A DNA stretch of 64,000 nucleotides from Jiangellales bacterium (lineage in GTDB: Bacteria > Actinomycetota > Actinomycetes > Jiangellales > Jiangellaceae). Numbering within the stretch: position 1 is the first letter of the stretch; each line of letters begins with the position of its first letter. This document shows, in pieces, positions 17,296 through 26,962 of the stretch. The position numbers and the translations under genes are program-made. Location: contig JAUJNY010000004.1 in the NCBI GenBank assembly GCA_030447955.1, forward strand, positions 81,418 through 145,417, read 5' to 3'. The notes under the pieces are model-generated. The model saw nothing but the letters and a program-made list of their open reading frames with translations, was not told the origin of the DNA and ran no database searches.

Positions 17296-18591
17296 TTAGC
17301 GCATCGCCCCGATGGGCTCGGGCTGGAACCCGGGGAACACCTTGGAGCTGGTGACGTTGAACCGCGACCGCAACACCTCGCTGAGGACGCTGCGGTAGTC
17401 GCGGGTCACGGCCAGGTCGCCGTCGACCAGATCGGCCCGGCTCAGGCCCGGCCACTTGCCGTATACCTGCCCGCCACGCACGCCGGCGCCCGCCAGCAAC
17501 ATCACGTTGGCGTAGCCGTGGTCGAGCCCGAAGTTCGCGTTCTCGGCAACCCGACGCCCGAACTCGCTGATGGTCACCACCGTGACGCGCGAGCCGAGGG
17601 TGCCGAGATCGGTGAAGAACGCCGCCATACCCCTGGCAAGCTCGGCCACCCGCGTCAGCATCGAGCCCCACTCCAAGGTCCCGAGGGCGGTGTGCATGTC
17701 CCACTCGCCGCAGTCCACGGTCACCATCTGCGTGCCCACGCCCGCCCGGATCAGCCGGGCGGTGTCGGCGAGGGCCTCGCCGAACGGGCCCGCCGGGTAG
17801 GCCGCACCGTTGCGAGCGCCACTCGGCTCGTTCCGCACCGGCGCGAAGGCATCCACCGTGCTGATGGCCGACCGGGCTCCGCGCGCCAGTGGGGTGTCGA
17901 CGCCGTTCCACACGGCGTTGAGAGACGACCGGCGGCGGGCCGGCCCGTCGCCGACCTGAGCCCCCGCCAGCCAGACGTCGTCCAGCTTGCGCACGGCGAG
18001 TGCGGGGGCGGGCCCGTACAGGGCGGCGGGCACGATCGGCGAGCCGATGTGCGCTGCCTCCATCGTGGAGACGTCGGCGTCCAGACCGACGAGCCGGTTG
18101 AGCCAGCCCTGCCGGGTGTCCGAGCCGGGGTCGGCGTCCTCGACGGCTTCCAGGGCGGCGAAGTGCGACCTGTTCGGAGCCGGCAACCCCACCGCGTGTA
18201 CGGCGGCCAGCCGGCCGTCGCGCCACATCGGAGCCAAGGGCGCCATAGCCGGGTGCAGCCCGAAGAACTCGTCCTTGCACATCAGCGCGGCAGCCGGCAC
18301 GCCGATCCGCGGCCGGGCCGTGTAGTAGTTCGGGTCACCGTGCGGCACCACGAGGCTGAGCCCGTCCGCACCGCCACGCAAGCTGAGCACCACCAGCACG
18401 TTGCCGCCGCCGGTCGAGCCGAAGGCCACCTGGCGAAACACCCCGCCGGCCATCGTGGTCATTATCCCCGCGCCCGCGGCTGCGCTCAGCCCGCGCAAAA
18501 AGGCCCGCCGGGAGGAGGCGAACTCGGCGCACGCGCCGGTGTGGGTCCCGCTACTCGTCTCGTCCGTCGTCACAGTCGTTGCCCCAGTCAT
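17296..18591 (-). CDS. DUF1501 family Tat-exported protein
   Basis: The 431-aa protein has a twin-arginine signal near residues 28-37 (SSRRAFLRGLSAAAGAGIM), so it is exported folded. The body shows the DUF1501 pattern: GGADGLSLVVPHGDPNYY, then MVTVDCGEWDMHTAL and TISEFGRRVAENANFGLDHGYANVMLLAG, the sulfatase/alkaline-phosphatase-like metal-site region of this family. Its function is unknown. It always travels with a DUF1800 protein, here the next gene upstream with only 10 bp between them, so the two are one operon and probably one complex. GTG/ATG usage upstream leaves the start slightly uncertain because the Tat motif lies 28 residues in. Confidence 0.9.
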   Translation of the reverse strand: MTGATTVTTDETSSGTHTGACAEFASSRRAFLRGLSAAAGAGIMTTMAGGVFRQVAFGSTGGGNVLVVLSLRGGADGLSLVVPHGDPNYYTARPRIGVPAAALMCKDEFFGLHPAMAPLAPMWRDGRLAAVHAVGLPAPNRSHFAALEAVEDADPGSDTRQGWLNRLVGLDADVSTMEAAHIGSPIVPAALYGPAPALAVRKLDDVWLAGAQVGDGPARRRSSLNAVWNGVDTPLARGARSAISTVDAFAPVRNEPSGARNGAAYPAGPFGEALADTARLIRAGVGTQMVTVDCGEWDMHTALGTLEWGSMLTRVAELARGMAAFFTDLGTLGSRVTVVTISEFGRRVAENANFGLDHGYANVMLLAGAGVRGGQVYGKWPGLSRADLVDGDLAVTRDYRSVLSEVLRSRFNVTSSKVFPGFQPEPIGAMR

Positions 18592-18601
18592 CGTCGATCC
18601 C

Positions 18602-20233
18602 TCACCGGCTCATGTGCTCAGGGCTGTCCAGCAGCACCTGCAGCAGCTGCTGCATCCGCCAGAGCACGAGGCGGTGATCGCGGCCGATGCGCTCTCGTGG
18701 CGTGGCATCGACGGCCTTGCAGGCGGCCTCCAGCAGTCGCGGGGTGGACCGTCGGCCCAGCAACTTTCGGCAGATGTGGTCCACCACCATGGCGAAGGGC
18801 AGGTTCCACTCCGGGACCCAGGAGGCGTACGAGGCGTAGCGCACCCCGGTCGTCGGGCCCCAGCCGCCGGCGGAATTGTGGTGGATCTTGAACGAGCCGA
18901 GCATCCGGGAGTCCGCCGTCCAGGCCTGCGCGGTGTCGGGGAACCCGTCCGGGCGGGGCCAGTCGAACGGCCGCTGGCCCATCACGTCGACCATCGTCAG
19001 CACCGCGTACGCCGCGTCGGTATCCCGTCCCGACGGCCGGGTGACCTGGACGCCGAGGGCCCGCCAGGTTGCCACCAGGTCCTCGATCGGAGTCCGCACC
19101 TTGGCCCCTCGAGAGGCCGCGAACTCCGGGTGGTTGATCAGGGCGCGCAGGGTTGCCCGGATGTCGGTGCCCGAGGAACGGAAAACACCGGCCAGGTGGC
19201 TGACGAGCTCACTCGAGGGATAGTCGGAGACGAACCGGACGGCCAGTTGGTAGGCCACCCGTTGCGCGGTCGCCGGGTGGTGCGCCAGGTAGCGCAGATA
19301 GGCGTTCGTCACCGCCTTGCAGCCGGCGACGGTCCGTGCGTCGTTGCGGTGGGAGAACCCCAGCACGCGCACTGGCCCGTGGTAGTGGTCGGTGACCGAG
19401 TAGCTCTGCGCCAGCGTGCGGTGTCGGTCCACCTGCCAGCCAGTGAGAATCAGCGTCGAGTTCTTGACGTCCGCCTCGCTGAACCGGGCCGCGCGCCCAA
19501 CGGTGTGCAGCTCGAGCAGCTCCCGGCCGAGATTCTCGTTGGGTGCCTCGGCGGTGGAGATGTCGTTGTCGAGGTAGGTCAGCATCGCCGGGTGCGTGAC
19601 CGCGGCGGCCAGCAGGTCGTCGAAGCGGCCCAGGGCGTGCCCGCGGATGGTCTTGTCGTAGCCGAACCGGAACGGGAACGACTTGCCCTCGGGAGCCGTG
19701 ATGTGCAGCAGGTTGGACCAAAAGTCGACCATCACCTCCTGCAACTGGCGGCGCGAGTACATGCGGCGCAGCAGCGTCCACCGGGCGAAGTCGGCCATCT
19801 GCTCCCATCCGGCGGCCTGGCCGCTGCGGTCCAGCTCCAGCGACCGCTGCGGGGACACACCAAGATGCGGGAACCAGTCGACCAGCTGGCCGGCGAAGTC
19901 ATCCTCGATGAGGCCCGGGGTTAGCTGATCGGTGAACCACGCCCGGGCTCCCCCGGCACGACGCACACCGGCGAACAGCCCCGGGCTGAAGCCACAGGAG
20001 AACCGGTTGATCAGGTGCCGCGCGTCGGGGTCCGGCACCGGGGTGCGGGTGTACGGCATCGGCTGCGGCCGGGTGCCCGTCGCAGCACGCGCAGTCGGGG
20101 CGCCGGCGAGCTGGCCCGTCGTCCCCGCCGCCGCGGCTCCGGCGACGGCGAGCAGGCCCCGACGGGACAGCGCCGCGGACTGCGCAGGCGCCGGCGGCTG
20201 GGCGCCCGTCATGGGCTGAGTCGTTGCAGACAC
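18602..20233 (-). CDS. DUF1800 family Tat-exported protein
   Basis: The 543-aa protein begins with a Tat signal (LSRRGLLAVAGAAAAGTTGQ at about residues 24-43). DUF1800 features follow: DARHLINRFSCGFSPGL, SRRQLQEVMVDFWSNLLHI, ENLGRELLELHTVGRAARFSE, a HNDARTVAG segment and, near the C-terminus, LGSFKIHHNSAGGWGP. Function is unknown; DUF1800/DUF1501 pairs are widespread and one suggestion is assembly of secreted complexes. GTG 20233 is the start. It is the first gene of the two-gene operon; a 110-bp gap separates it from uppS. The protein is mostly helical and rich in conserved Trp and His. Confidence 0.9.
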   Translation of the reverse strand: MSATTQPMTGAQPPAPAQSAALSRRGLLAVAGAAAAGTTGQLAGAPTARAATGTRPQPMPYTRTPVPDPDARHLINRFSCGFSPGLFAGVRRAGGARAWFTDQLTPGLIEDDFAGQLVDWFPHLGVSPQRSLELDRSGQAAGWEQMADFARWTLLRRMYSRRQLQEVMVDFWSNLLHITAPEGKSFPFRFGYDKTIRGHALGRFDDLLAAAVTHPAMLTYLDNDISTAEAPNENLGRELLELHTVGRAARFSEADVKNSTLILTGWQVDRHRTLAQSYSVTDHYHGPVRVLGFSHRNDARTVAGCKAVTNAYLRYLAHHPATAQRVAYQLAVRFVSDYPSSELVSHLAGVFRSSGTDIRATLRALINHPEFAASRGAKVRTPIEDLVATWRALGVQVTRPSGRDTDAAYAVLTMVDVMGQRPFDWPRPDGFPDTAQAWTADSRMLGSFKIHHNSAGGWGPTTGVRYASYASWVPEWNLPFAMVVDHICRKLLGRRSTPRLLEAACKAVDATPRERIGRDHRLVLWRMQQLLQVLLDSPEHMSR

Positions 20234-20343
20234 ATGAGCCTGATCGGCCGGTCGGCGGCCCGTTCGAGGAATATGGAGCTACTCATGCGCCCGGATCGTG
20301 CCTTAGCCCGGGCGGGTGGCCAGCAGCGGGGTCTGCTCGCTGC

Positions 20344-21105
20344 TCAGCAGCCGTAGCGGCGCTCGCGGGCAGCGTACGCGCGAAGCGCGCGGAGGAAGTC
20401 GACGCGGCGGAACGCGGGCCACAACGCCTCGCAGAAGTAGAACTCCGAGTGCACGCTCTGCCACAGCAGGAAGCCGGAGAGCCGCTGCTCGCCGGAGGTA
20501 CGGATGACGAGGTCGGGGTCGGGCTGCCCAGCGGTGTACAGGTGCTCGGCGATGTGCTCCACGTCGAGGAACTCCGCGAGCTCCTCGATGGAGGTGCCAC
20601 GGGTGGCGTGCTCGTGCAGCAGCGACCGCACCGCGTCGGCGATCTCGCGCCGTCCCCCATACCCGATGGCCACGTTGACGTGCATGCCCGGCGTGCCGGC
20701 GGTGCGCGACCCCACCTCCTTGAGCGTGCGGGCGATGTCGTCGGGCAGCAGGTCCAGCGCCCCGATCGGGTTGACGTGCCAGCGCCCGGTGGCCCCGAGA
20801 TCACTGACGACGTCGGCGATGATGGTGAGCAGCGGGCCGACCTCGTCACTGGGGCGACTCAGGTTGTCGGGGGAGAGCAGCCAGACGGTGACGACGTCGA
20901 CACCGGCCTGTTCGCACCAGCCGAGGAACTCCTCGATCTTGGCCGCACCCGCGCGATGGCCCGCGGCGGGATCGGAGCCGGCGGCACGCGCCCAGCGGCG
21001 GTTGCCATCGAGCATGATTCCGACGTGGCGGGGGGTCCGCCGGGGGTCGAGCCGGGCGACGAGCCGACGTTCGTACGCCCCGTAGACGAGGTCGCGCGGG
21101 TCCAC
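20344..21105 (-). CDS. uppS: Isoprenyl (undecaprenyl) diphosphate synthase family
   Basis: cis-Prenyltransferase that elongates FPP with IPP to make the lipid carrier for cell-wall synthesis. The 253-aa protein has the catalytic MLDGNRRWAR (Asp 33), WLLSPDNLSRP, YGGRREIADAVR, DLVIRTSGEQRLSGFLLWQS and EALWPAFRRVDFLRALR. These are the five conserved regions of the family. GTG 21105 follows a GGAAGGGGA ribosome-binding stretch. In mycobacteria the gene at this position (beside hemolysin III) makes Z,E-farnesyl diphosphate, so a short-chain product is possible; chain length cannot be read from sequence here. It works downstream of IspH. Confidence 0.93.
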   Translation of the reverse strand: MDPRDLVYGAYERRLVARLDPRRTPRHVGIMLDGNRRWARAAGSDPAAGHRAGAAKIEEFLGWCEQAGVDVVTVWLLSPDNLSRPSDEVGPLLTIIADVVSDLGATGRWHVNPIGALDLLPDDIARTLKEVGSRTAGTPGMHVNVAIGYGGRREIADAVRSLLHEHATRGTSIEELAEFLDVEHIAEHLYTAGQPDPDLVIRTSGEQRLSGFLLWQSVHSEFYFCEALWPAFRRVDFLRALRAYAARERRYGC

Positions 21106-21164
21106 TGTGCCGCGTCCCCTTCCGTCACCCGGGTCCGTGCCGAAGGCTACTCCCGCGCGGCCCG

Positions 21165-21170
21165 TACGTT
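21165..21170 (+). promoter_or_regulatory. Putative -10 element for leaderless hemolysin III gene
   Basis: TACGTT followed by 6 nt and ATG 21177; it also lies 60 bp from the divergent uppS start. Confidence 0.45.
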
Positions 21171-21176
21171 GGGCTG

Positions 21177-21851
21177 ATGAGCGGCGAAAACCCAGCCCGG
21201 GATGTCGCCGCCGCGGTCAAGCCCCGGCTGCGCGGATGGCTGCACCTCGGTGCCTTCCCGCTGGCCGTGGCCGCGGGAGTGGTGCTGGTGGTTCTGAGCC
21301 CCACGCCGCTCGCCAGAGTGTCCACCGCCGTCTTCGCGCTGAGCGCGGCGCTGCTCTTCGGCGTCAGCGCCGTTTACCACGGCGGGCAGTGGACCCCGCG
21401 CATGCACCAGCTGCTGCGCCGCCTCGACCACGCCAACATCTTCTTGGTCATCGCTGGCACGTACACCCCGTTCACGCTGCTGCTGCTCGACGACGGCGAC
21501 GCTCGGGTGCTGCTCACGCTGGTCTGGGTGGGGGCCCTCGGTGGGGTGGCGTTCCGGGTGTGCTGGGCGGGCGCGTCGCGGTGGGTCTATGTGCCGGTGT
21601 ACGTGGCGCTGGGCTGGGCGGCCACCTTCTGGCTGCCCGACTTCCTCCGCGGCGGCGGCCCGACGGTGCTGACGCTGGTCATCGTCGGTGGCCTGCTCTA
21701 CTCCCTGGGCGGACTGGTGTACGCGCTGCAGCGGCCCGACCCCTCACCGCGCTGGTTCGGCTTCCACGAGGTCTTCCACGCGCTGACCGTGGCCGGGTTC
21801 GCGGTCCACTACGTCGGCGTCTCAATCACCTCGTACGCCATAGCCGGCTGA
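21177..21851 (+). CDS. Hemolysin III / YqfA family membrane protein
   Basis: The 224-aa protein has seven hydrophobic helices and the PAQR/hemolysin III signature: GVSAVYHGGQWTPRMHQLLRRLDHANIFL near residues 61-89 and HEVFHALTVAGFAVHY near the C-terminus, giving the conserved His/Asp set that binds a metal (Zn) in this superfamily. The bacterial role is unsettled (membrane homeostasis; a hydrolase is suggested). Position next to uppS is conserved in actinobacteria. ATG 21177 is fixed by the TACGTT hexamer. Its 3' end faces the next gene 24 bp away. Confidence 0.92.
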   Translation: MSGENPARDVAAAVKPRLRGWLHLGAFPLAVAAGVVLVVLSPTPLARVSTAVFALSAALLFGVSAVYHGGQWTPRMHQLLRRLDHANIFLVIAGTYTPFTLLLLDDGDARVLLTLVWVGALGGVAFRVCWAGASRWVYVPVYVALGWAATFWLPDFLRGGGPTVLTLVIVGGLLYSLGGLVYALQRPDPSPRWFGFHEVFHALTVAGFAVHYVGVSITSYAIAG

Positions 21852-21874
21852 GGGCGGCCGACCGCTCCCGCAGG

Positions 21875-22399
21875 TCAGCCGCTGGGGCCCTGGGTCCGGA
21901 CCCGCTCCACCTCGCTGAGCGCTCCGCGCAGGTCGCCCAGCCAGCCTTCGGTGTTGCGGCCCACGAGCTTGACGCACCAGGCCAGCGCGTCGGAGCGGCT
22001 GCGCGCCACCCCCGCGTCGACCAGCGTGTCGAGCACCCGGCGCTCCGGCTGACGCAACCGAGTCATCACCGGAGCCGCCAGCCGGGTGAACAGCTCCTGC
22101 TCGTCGCCGACCTGCGCGCCCCAGGCGACCTTGCGACCCGTACGGTGCTCCAGCTCGCGCGCGATCTTCATGCGCCGCTCGCGGGTGCGCTCGCGGAACT
22201 CCTTGATCCGCCCGGACGCGGCAGCTGCGCGTTCCGCGTCCGACGCATCGGCGGCGACGTCGGGTGCGGGCAGCCGGCCCACGACCATGATCTCTTCGCG
22301 GTCGACGGTGACCTCGGGGGCCCCGTCGAACCAGTCCTGGGGCAGCCGGCCGGTCAGCCAGCCGCGGACCTGTTCGGTGATGGTGTCGTCTTCAGTCAT
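21875..22399 (-). CDS. Conserved hypothetical protein
   Basis: A 174-aa acidic/basic mixed helical protein with no signal or membrane segment. A central charged helix (IKEFRERTRERRMKIARELE) precedes GRKVAWGAQVGDEQELFT, and the C-terminal third (RQPERRVLDTLVDAGVARS, then LAWCVKLVGRN) looks like a small helical domain. The last part resembles a ribbon-helix-helix or HTH-like module in phrasing only. I recognise it as a conserved actinobacterial hypothetical but cannot assign a role. ATG 22399 is the start. It lies between GNAT and hemolysin III, on the strand of the GNAT/DUF255 operon, 35 bp beyond it. Confidence 0.7.
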   Translation of the reverse strand: MTEDDTITEQVRGWLTGRLPQDWFDGAPEVTVDREEIMVVGRLPAPDVAADASDAERAAAASGRIKEFRERTRERRMKIARELEHRTGRKVAWGAQVGDEQELFTRLAAPVMTRLRQPERRVLDTLVDAGVARSRSDALAWCVKLVGRNTEGWLGDLRGALSEVERVRTQGPSG

Positions 22400-22434
22400 G
22401 CGTACACAATTACACGATTACCGCTCATTGTCAC

Positions 22435-22917
22435 TTACTGGACTAAGACGACGTAGCGCTGCCGCCCGGAGCTGGTGCCGACGTCGTGGTGGCCGACGTC
22501 GACGAACCCGCTGGCGCGGGCAACGGCGAGGCTGCGGGCGTTCCATTCCTGGATGACGCAGCGCAGTCGGGCACCCGGCGCAACCGAGCGGGCGTGCGCG
22601 ACCACGACCCGGGCAAGGTCGGCTCCGTACCCGCGGCCGGTCAGCTCAGGGTCCATGCCCACACCGACGTCCAACGTGCCGGGCTCCTCGACCTGGCCCG
22701 GCACTCGCGCCTCCACCCCGAGGCAGCAGAACCCGACGAGAACCCCCGTCGCGTCCTCGACCGCCCAGAAACCCTCGTCCGCCTGTGGCGCAGCTGTCGA
22801 GTCGTAGATCGACCAGGGCCCGGGATAGCGCCAGGTGGCCATCGCCATGCCGTCGTCCGCGGTCAGCGGACGGACCCGGAACGGCGGGGCGACCTCGCGG
22901 TCGCCGGCGGAGGTCAT
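22435..22917 (-). CDS. GNAT family N-acetyltransferase
   Basis: The 160-aa protein starts at ATG 22917, overlapping the DUF255 stop by 4 bp (ATGA), so it is coupled to that gene. The acetyl-CoA-binding segment [19 protein letters not shown] (motif A, R/Q-x-x-G-x-G/A) is clear, followed by [19 protein letters not shown] (motif B). The substrate is unknown; the phrasing resembles RimJ/YdaF-like ribosomal or small-molecule acetyltransferases. Close to average GNAT length. A long antisense frame on the plus strand is a shadow. Confidence 0.88.
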   Translation of the reverse strand: MTSAGDREVAPPFRVRPLTADDGMAMATWRYPGPWSIYDSTAAPQADEGFWAVEDATGVLVGFCCLGVEARVPGQVEEPGTLDVGVGMDPELTGRGYGADLARVVVAHARSVAPGARLRCVIQEWNARSLAVARASGFVDVGHHDVGTSSGRQRYVVLVQ

Positions 22918-25031
22918 CCGGCCGGGGACTGCGACAGCCAGTCGGGAAGCCCCAGCTGGTCCGCCAGCGCCGCCGGTTCGGTCACCGGGGCCTGGCAGGT
23001 GAAGCCGCGGCACACGTATGCCGCCGCCCGCCCGCCCACGAGAGGACGGTCGCGCAGCAGCGGTACAGCAGGCACCTCCGGACCGGCCGGGTCGGCCGGG
23101 TCGGCCGGGTCGGCCGGGTCGGCCGGGTCACCGAATGCCACCACCGCCCCGGGTGAGACCGTACGGCGGGCGGTGTCGAGCAGCGCGGCTCGTCCGGGGT
23201 CCTCCGCAGGCCCGACCACCGCGACTTCCAGGGGACCAGCCACCAGTGCCTCGGCGACCGCCAGGCCCCACCCGGCGAAACGCGGTGCCCGTCGAGCCAG
23301 CAACCCCGCCACACCCAGAGCGCGCTCCGCAGCCTCGCGATGCCGCGCTGACCCGGTGAGTGCGGAGTAGGACAGCAGTGCACCGGCCAGTGCGGAGGTG
23401 CCCGAGGGAGTTGCAGTGTCAGTCGGGTCCTGCGGACGTCGGACGAGCAGCTCGGCGTCGTCCGCGGTGTCGTAGAAGCCGCCTGCACCGTCGGCGAACC
23501 GGGCCAGTGCCACGTCGAGCAGCTCCCCCGCGCGGGTGAGCCACTGGGGGTCGCCGGTGGCGCTGAGCAGCCCGAGGAAAGCCTCGGCGACGTCCGCGTA
23601 GTCCTCGAGCACCCCGGCATTGCGGCCGGCGACGCCGTCCCGCGACGTGCGCCGTAGCCGCCCACCCTCGTGCAGGTGCACCCGGACGAGCAGGTCGGTG
23701 GCCTCGAGGGCGGCAGTGAGGTAGGTGGGCTCGTCGAGCAGCACCGACGCTTCGGCGAGGGCCGTGACCGCCAGCCCGTTCCACGCCGCCACCACCTTGT
23801 CGTCGCGACCGGGCTGCGGTCGGCTCGCCCGCGCCTCCCGCAGCACCGCGCGCACCCGCGCCCAGCGCTCCGGGTCGTCGGGGTCCGCCCGCAGCTGCAG
23901 CGTGGAGGAGCCGTGCTCAAAGGTTCCCGTCGCGGTCACCGTGAGCAGGTCCGCGGCCCAGGCGCCGTCACCCTCCCCCAGCACCTCTCGCAGCTGCGCG
24001 GGGGTCCACACGTAGGTCAGCCCCTCGACCCCGTGGCCCCCGCCCGACCCCGCAGGCTGCTCCTCGGCGGGAGTGTCGGCGTCGAGCGCCGAGGCGAAAC
24101 CCCCCTCCGCGGTCCGCAGGTCGTCCAGCAGGAAGGCAGCGGTCTCCTGGACCACCCGGCGGCCCAGCGAAGACCCGGTGGCCTTCCACCAGTGCAGGTA
24201 CACCCGCAGCAGCAACGCGTTGTCGTACAGCATCTTCTCGAAGTGCGGGACCACCCACTCCCGGTCGACGCTGTAACGGGCGAAGCCGCCGCCGAGCTGG
24301 TCGTACATGCCGCCGCGGGCCATCCGCTCGCAGGTCCGCTCGGTCATCGTCATCGCGTCCGGCGAGCCGGTGCGCGCGTGGTTGCGCAACAAGAACTCGA
24401 GGACCATCGAGGGCGGGAACTTCGGGGCCGCGCCGAAGCCGGCGTGCAGCGCGTCGAACTCCCGGCCCAGCTGCGCGACCGCGGCGTCCAGATCGTCCGT
24501 GGTCGGCGGCTGCGCCGAGCCGCTGGGTGCGCTGCGCTCGGCCAGCTGCCGCACGATCTCCGCGCCCACCCGCTTGACCTCGCCGCGGCGCTCCGTCCAC
24601 GTCCGGGTGATGGACTCCAGCAGCTGGGGGAAGCTCGGCATCCCGTGCCGGGGCTGCGGCGGGAAGTAGGTGCCGCAGTAGAACGGCTCACCAGAGGGGG
24701 TGAGGAACGCGGTCAGCGGCCAGCCGCCATGCCCGGTCATCGCCTGCACGGCCTCCATGTAGACCGCATCGACGTCCGGCCGCTCCTCCCGGTCGACCTT
24801 GACGCTGACGAAGTGGTCGTTGAGGTACGCCGCGATGCCCGGGTCCGCGAAGGACTCGTGCGCCATCACATGGCACCAGTGGCAGGCCGCGTAGCCAATG
24901 GACAGCATCACCGGAACGTCGCGGCGACGGGCCTCGGCGAAGGCCTGCTCCTCCCACTCCCACCAGTCGACCGGGTTGTCGGCGTGCTGGAGCAGGTACG
25001 GACTGGTGGCGCCGGCCAGGCGGTTGGGCAT
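22914..25031 (-). CDS. Thioredoxin-domain protein DUF255 (YyaL/spermatogenesis-associated 20 type)
   Basis: The 705-aa protein has an N-terminal thioredoxin-like domain (about 1-160) with CHWC at 50-53 ([16 protein letters not shown]) and a C-terminal (alpha/alpha)6 barrel of the glycosidase/cellobiose-epimerase type (about 190-600). Family members are predicted redox proteins; biochemical function is unproven. ATG 25031 has a GGAG box upstream. Near the C-terminus is a repeat of Pro-Ala-Asp (about residues 636-648), coded by a 9-bp tandem array. The overall length matches the family otherwise. It ends with overlap into a GNAT gene. The same gene sits near uppS and mca in mycobacteria. Confidence 0.92.
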   Translation of the reverse strand: MPNRLAGATSPYLLQHADNPVDWWEWEEQAFAEARRRDVPVMLSIGYAACHWCHVMAHESFADPGIAAYLNDHFVSVKVDREERPDVDAVYMEAVQAMTGHGGWPLTAFLTPSGEPFYCGTYFPPQPRHGMPSFPQLLESITRTWTERRGEVKRVGAEIVRQLAERSAPSGSAQPPTTDDLDAAVAQLGREFDALHAGFGAAPKFPPSMVLEFLLRNHARTGSPDAMTMTERTCERMARGGMYDQLGGGFARYSVDREWVVPHFEKMLYDNALLLRVYLHWWKATGSSLGRRVVQETAAFLLDDLRTAEGGFASALDADTPAEEQPAGSGGGHGVEGLTYVWTPAQLREVLGEGDGAWAADLLTVTATGTFEHGSSTLQLRADPDDPERWARVRAVLREARASRPQPGRDDKVVAAWNGLAVTALAEASVLLDEPTYLTAALEATDLLVRVHLHEGGRLRRTSRDGVAGRNAGVLEDYADVAEAFLGLLSATGDPQWLTRAGELLDVALARFADGAGGFYDTADDAELLVRRPQDPTDTATPSGTSALAGALLSYSALTGSARHREAAERALGVAGLLARRAPRFAGWGLAVAEALVAGPLEVAVVGPAEDPGRAALLDTARRTVSPGAVVAFGDPADPADPADPADPAGPEVPAVPLLRDRPLVGGRAAAYVCRGFTCQAPVTEPAALADQLGLPDWLSQSPAG
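23092..23127 (+). repeat. 9-bp tandem repeat within the DUF255 gene
   Basis: Four direct copies of TCGGCCGGG with partial copies on both flanks. On the minus strand it encodes repeated Pro-Ala-Asp. The unit closely resembles the GTCGGCAGG array in modA. Confidence 0.9.
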
Positions 25032-25097
25032 GGGGCAGGCTCCTTCGTGACCTCGAATTGCTCACCCTCGCACGAGTCCTACCCGGTGCTGCGGCCG

Positions 25098-25628
<531 letters not shown>

Positions 25629-25743
25629 GACCGACACCCTGCCAGGGAAGCCGATCGCCGGTCATAGCTGGCCGAGGTAGAAGCGGGTGCCCTGGTCGTC
25701 GGTGCAGTTCGCCTCCGGGGTGGCGGGCCGACCCGGATCCTCG

Positions 25744-26085
25744 TCAGCGGACGGCGGGCGCTCCGCTCTCGGTAGGTAGGCCAGCCTCGACCCAGTCCTG
25801 AATGCCGTCGGGGTACTTGCAGACGTTGGTGTAGCCAAGGCTCTCGAGCTTCGCGGCGACCTGACCGCTGTTGGGGCAGGCAGCGTTGGAGCAGTAGGTG
25901 ACGATGGCGGCATTCTTGTCGGGCAGCAGCTGGGCGGCGCGGGTGTCGACCTCGTCGGCGACGAGGTTGAGCGCCCCGGGCAGGTGCTGCCGGCTGTAGT
26001 AGGCCTCAGGTAGAGCGTCGACGAGGATGAGGGTGCCTGCGTCGAGCCCCGCCTTGAGCTGGTCGCGGCTGATGGTCTGGGTCAT
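25744..26085 (-). CDS. Rhodanese-like sulfurtransferase
   Basis: A single-domain rhodanese of 113 aa. The catalytic loop is TYCSNAACPNSGQVA with Cys 65 as the persulfide-carrying residue, and two more cysteines follow in the same region (C70 in AACPN, and C in NVCKYPDG). The N-terminal LVDALPEAYYSRQHLPGALN is the CH2A-like motif. ATG 26085 has CCGGGAGGTAACCA upstream, including a GGAGGT ribosome-binding site. It is cytosolic. It lies divergently from a TetR regulator with a paired palindromic operator, so it may be controlled by it (inference). Confidence 0.92.
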   Translation of the reverse strand: MTQTISRDQLKAGLDAGTLILVDALPEAYYSRQHLPGALNLVADEVDTRAAQLLPDKNAAIVTYCSNAACPNSGQVAAKLESLGYTNVCKYPDGIQDWVEAGLPTESGAPAVR

Positions 26086-26112
26086 TGGTTACCTCCCGGG
26101 TCTGGTGCGGTG

Positions 26113-26134
26113 CCCTCCGGCAGTCGCCGGAGGG
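26113..26134. promoter_or_regulatory. Perfect 9-bp inverted repeat in the rhodanese/tetR intergenic region
   Basis: CCCTCCGGC-AGTC-GCCGGAGGG, a perfect hairpin or dimer site with a 4-nt centre. It lies 28-49 bp upstream of the rhodanese start and about 70 bp from the tetR start. As the genes diverge, a terminator role is unlikely; an operator or 5' UTR stem-loop is more plausible. Confidence 0.6.
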
Positions 26135-26184
26135 GGCTGGTGCACGAAGGGCCTTGGCGCTGGGACTTCCGGCCGAGGCGCATG

Positions 26185-26232
26185 CGGACTAGAGTCCGGT
26201 CATGGCCACGGACGTTACCGGACCTGAGTCCG
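26185..26232. promoter_or_regulatory. Paired operator-like palindromes at the tetR promoter
   Basis: Two copies of CGGAC-N4-GTCCG, at 26185-26198 and 26219-26232, 34 bp apart. The first overlaps the putative -10 TAGAGT (26190-26195), which ends 6 nt before ATG 26202. The second lies just inside the coding sequence. This is what autoregulation by the TetR product would require. Confidence 0.65.
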
Positions 26233-26882
26233 TTTCGTCAACGAGGTCCGTAGGCTGCACCACGCCGTACCGCGTCGACCTGCCTGTTCTCCACGTTGGC
26301 GTAGTCCGCGAACGCGCCGACGCCGCCCGCAATCGGCTGCGCGTCCTGGCCGCCGCGGAGCGGTTGTTCGCCGAGCGAGGGGTCGAGGGCGTCACGATGG
26401 ACGAGGTCGCCGCGACGGCGGGTGTCGGCAAAGGGACTCTGTACCGGCGGTTCGTCGACAAGGGCGGCCTGGCGGTCGCGCTGCTTGACGAGCGGGAGCG
26501 CGACCTCCAGCAGCGCATTCTGACCGGCCCGCCCCCGCTGGGCCCTGGCGCCGACCCAGCCGATCGGCTTGCGGCCTTCGTCGCGGACTACCTGTCGTTC
26601 GTAGACCGCCAACTCGACCTGGTGCTGCTGTCCGAGACCGCTACCCCCGGGGCCCGGCTGCGCACCGGCGCGCACGCCTTCTGGCGCCAGCACTGCCGCT
26701 ACCTGCTGCGCGAGGCAAGAGCTCCGCAGCCGGACCTGCGCGCCGACCTACTCCTCGCCAGCCTGGCCGCCGACCAGGTCCGCCACTGGCTCCATGACGA
26801 GCACCGCAACCTCGACGACCTCGCCGTCGGATTGTCCGCCATCGCTCTTGTGCTCGCGCAGCCGCACCCGCGACGCACCTAA
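26202..26882 (+). CDS. TetR/AcrR family transcriptional regulator
   Basis: The 226-aa protein has a TetR HTH domain at about residues 40-88: RNRLRVLAAAERLFAERGVE, then VTMDEVAATAGVGKGTLYRRF with the family's GTLYxxF end. The C-terminal ligand domain starts near residue 110 (LAAFVADYLSFVDRQLDLVL). ATG 26202 is indicated by TAGAGT 6 nt upstream, giving about 35 residues before the HTH, longer than usual; a GTG nearer the HTH cannot be excluded. It is divergent from the rhodanese and convergent to the FitA-type toxin. Ligand and targets are unknown; the two palindromes at its 5' end suggest self-control. Confidence 0.9.
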   Translation: MATDVTGPESVSSTRSVGCTTPYRVDLPVLHVGVVRERADAARNRLRVLAAAERLFAERGVEGVTMDEVAATAGVGKGTLYRRFVDKGGLAVALLDERERDLQQRILTGPPPLGPGADPADRLAAFVADYLSFVDRQLDLVLLSETATPGARLRTGAHAFWRQHCRYLLREARAPQPDLRADLLLASLAADQVRHWLHDEHRNLDDLAVGLSAIALVLAQPHPRRT

Positions 26883-26962
26883 GTCTCCGGCAGATAGACG
26901 GTCCGCTCGCCGAGAAGCCCGCGGCTCGATCCTGGTGTGACGCGGCGCCCGCTGACAGTCGG

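Noticed and set aside
25662..25743. Small minus-strand frame ending TDDQGTRFYLGQL between rhodanese and aac(2')
   Set aside because: The ending looks protein-like, but no start of its own and no homologs known to me; could be a relict too short to call.
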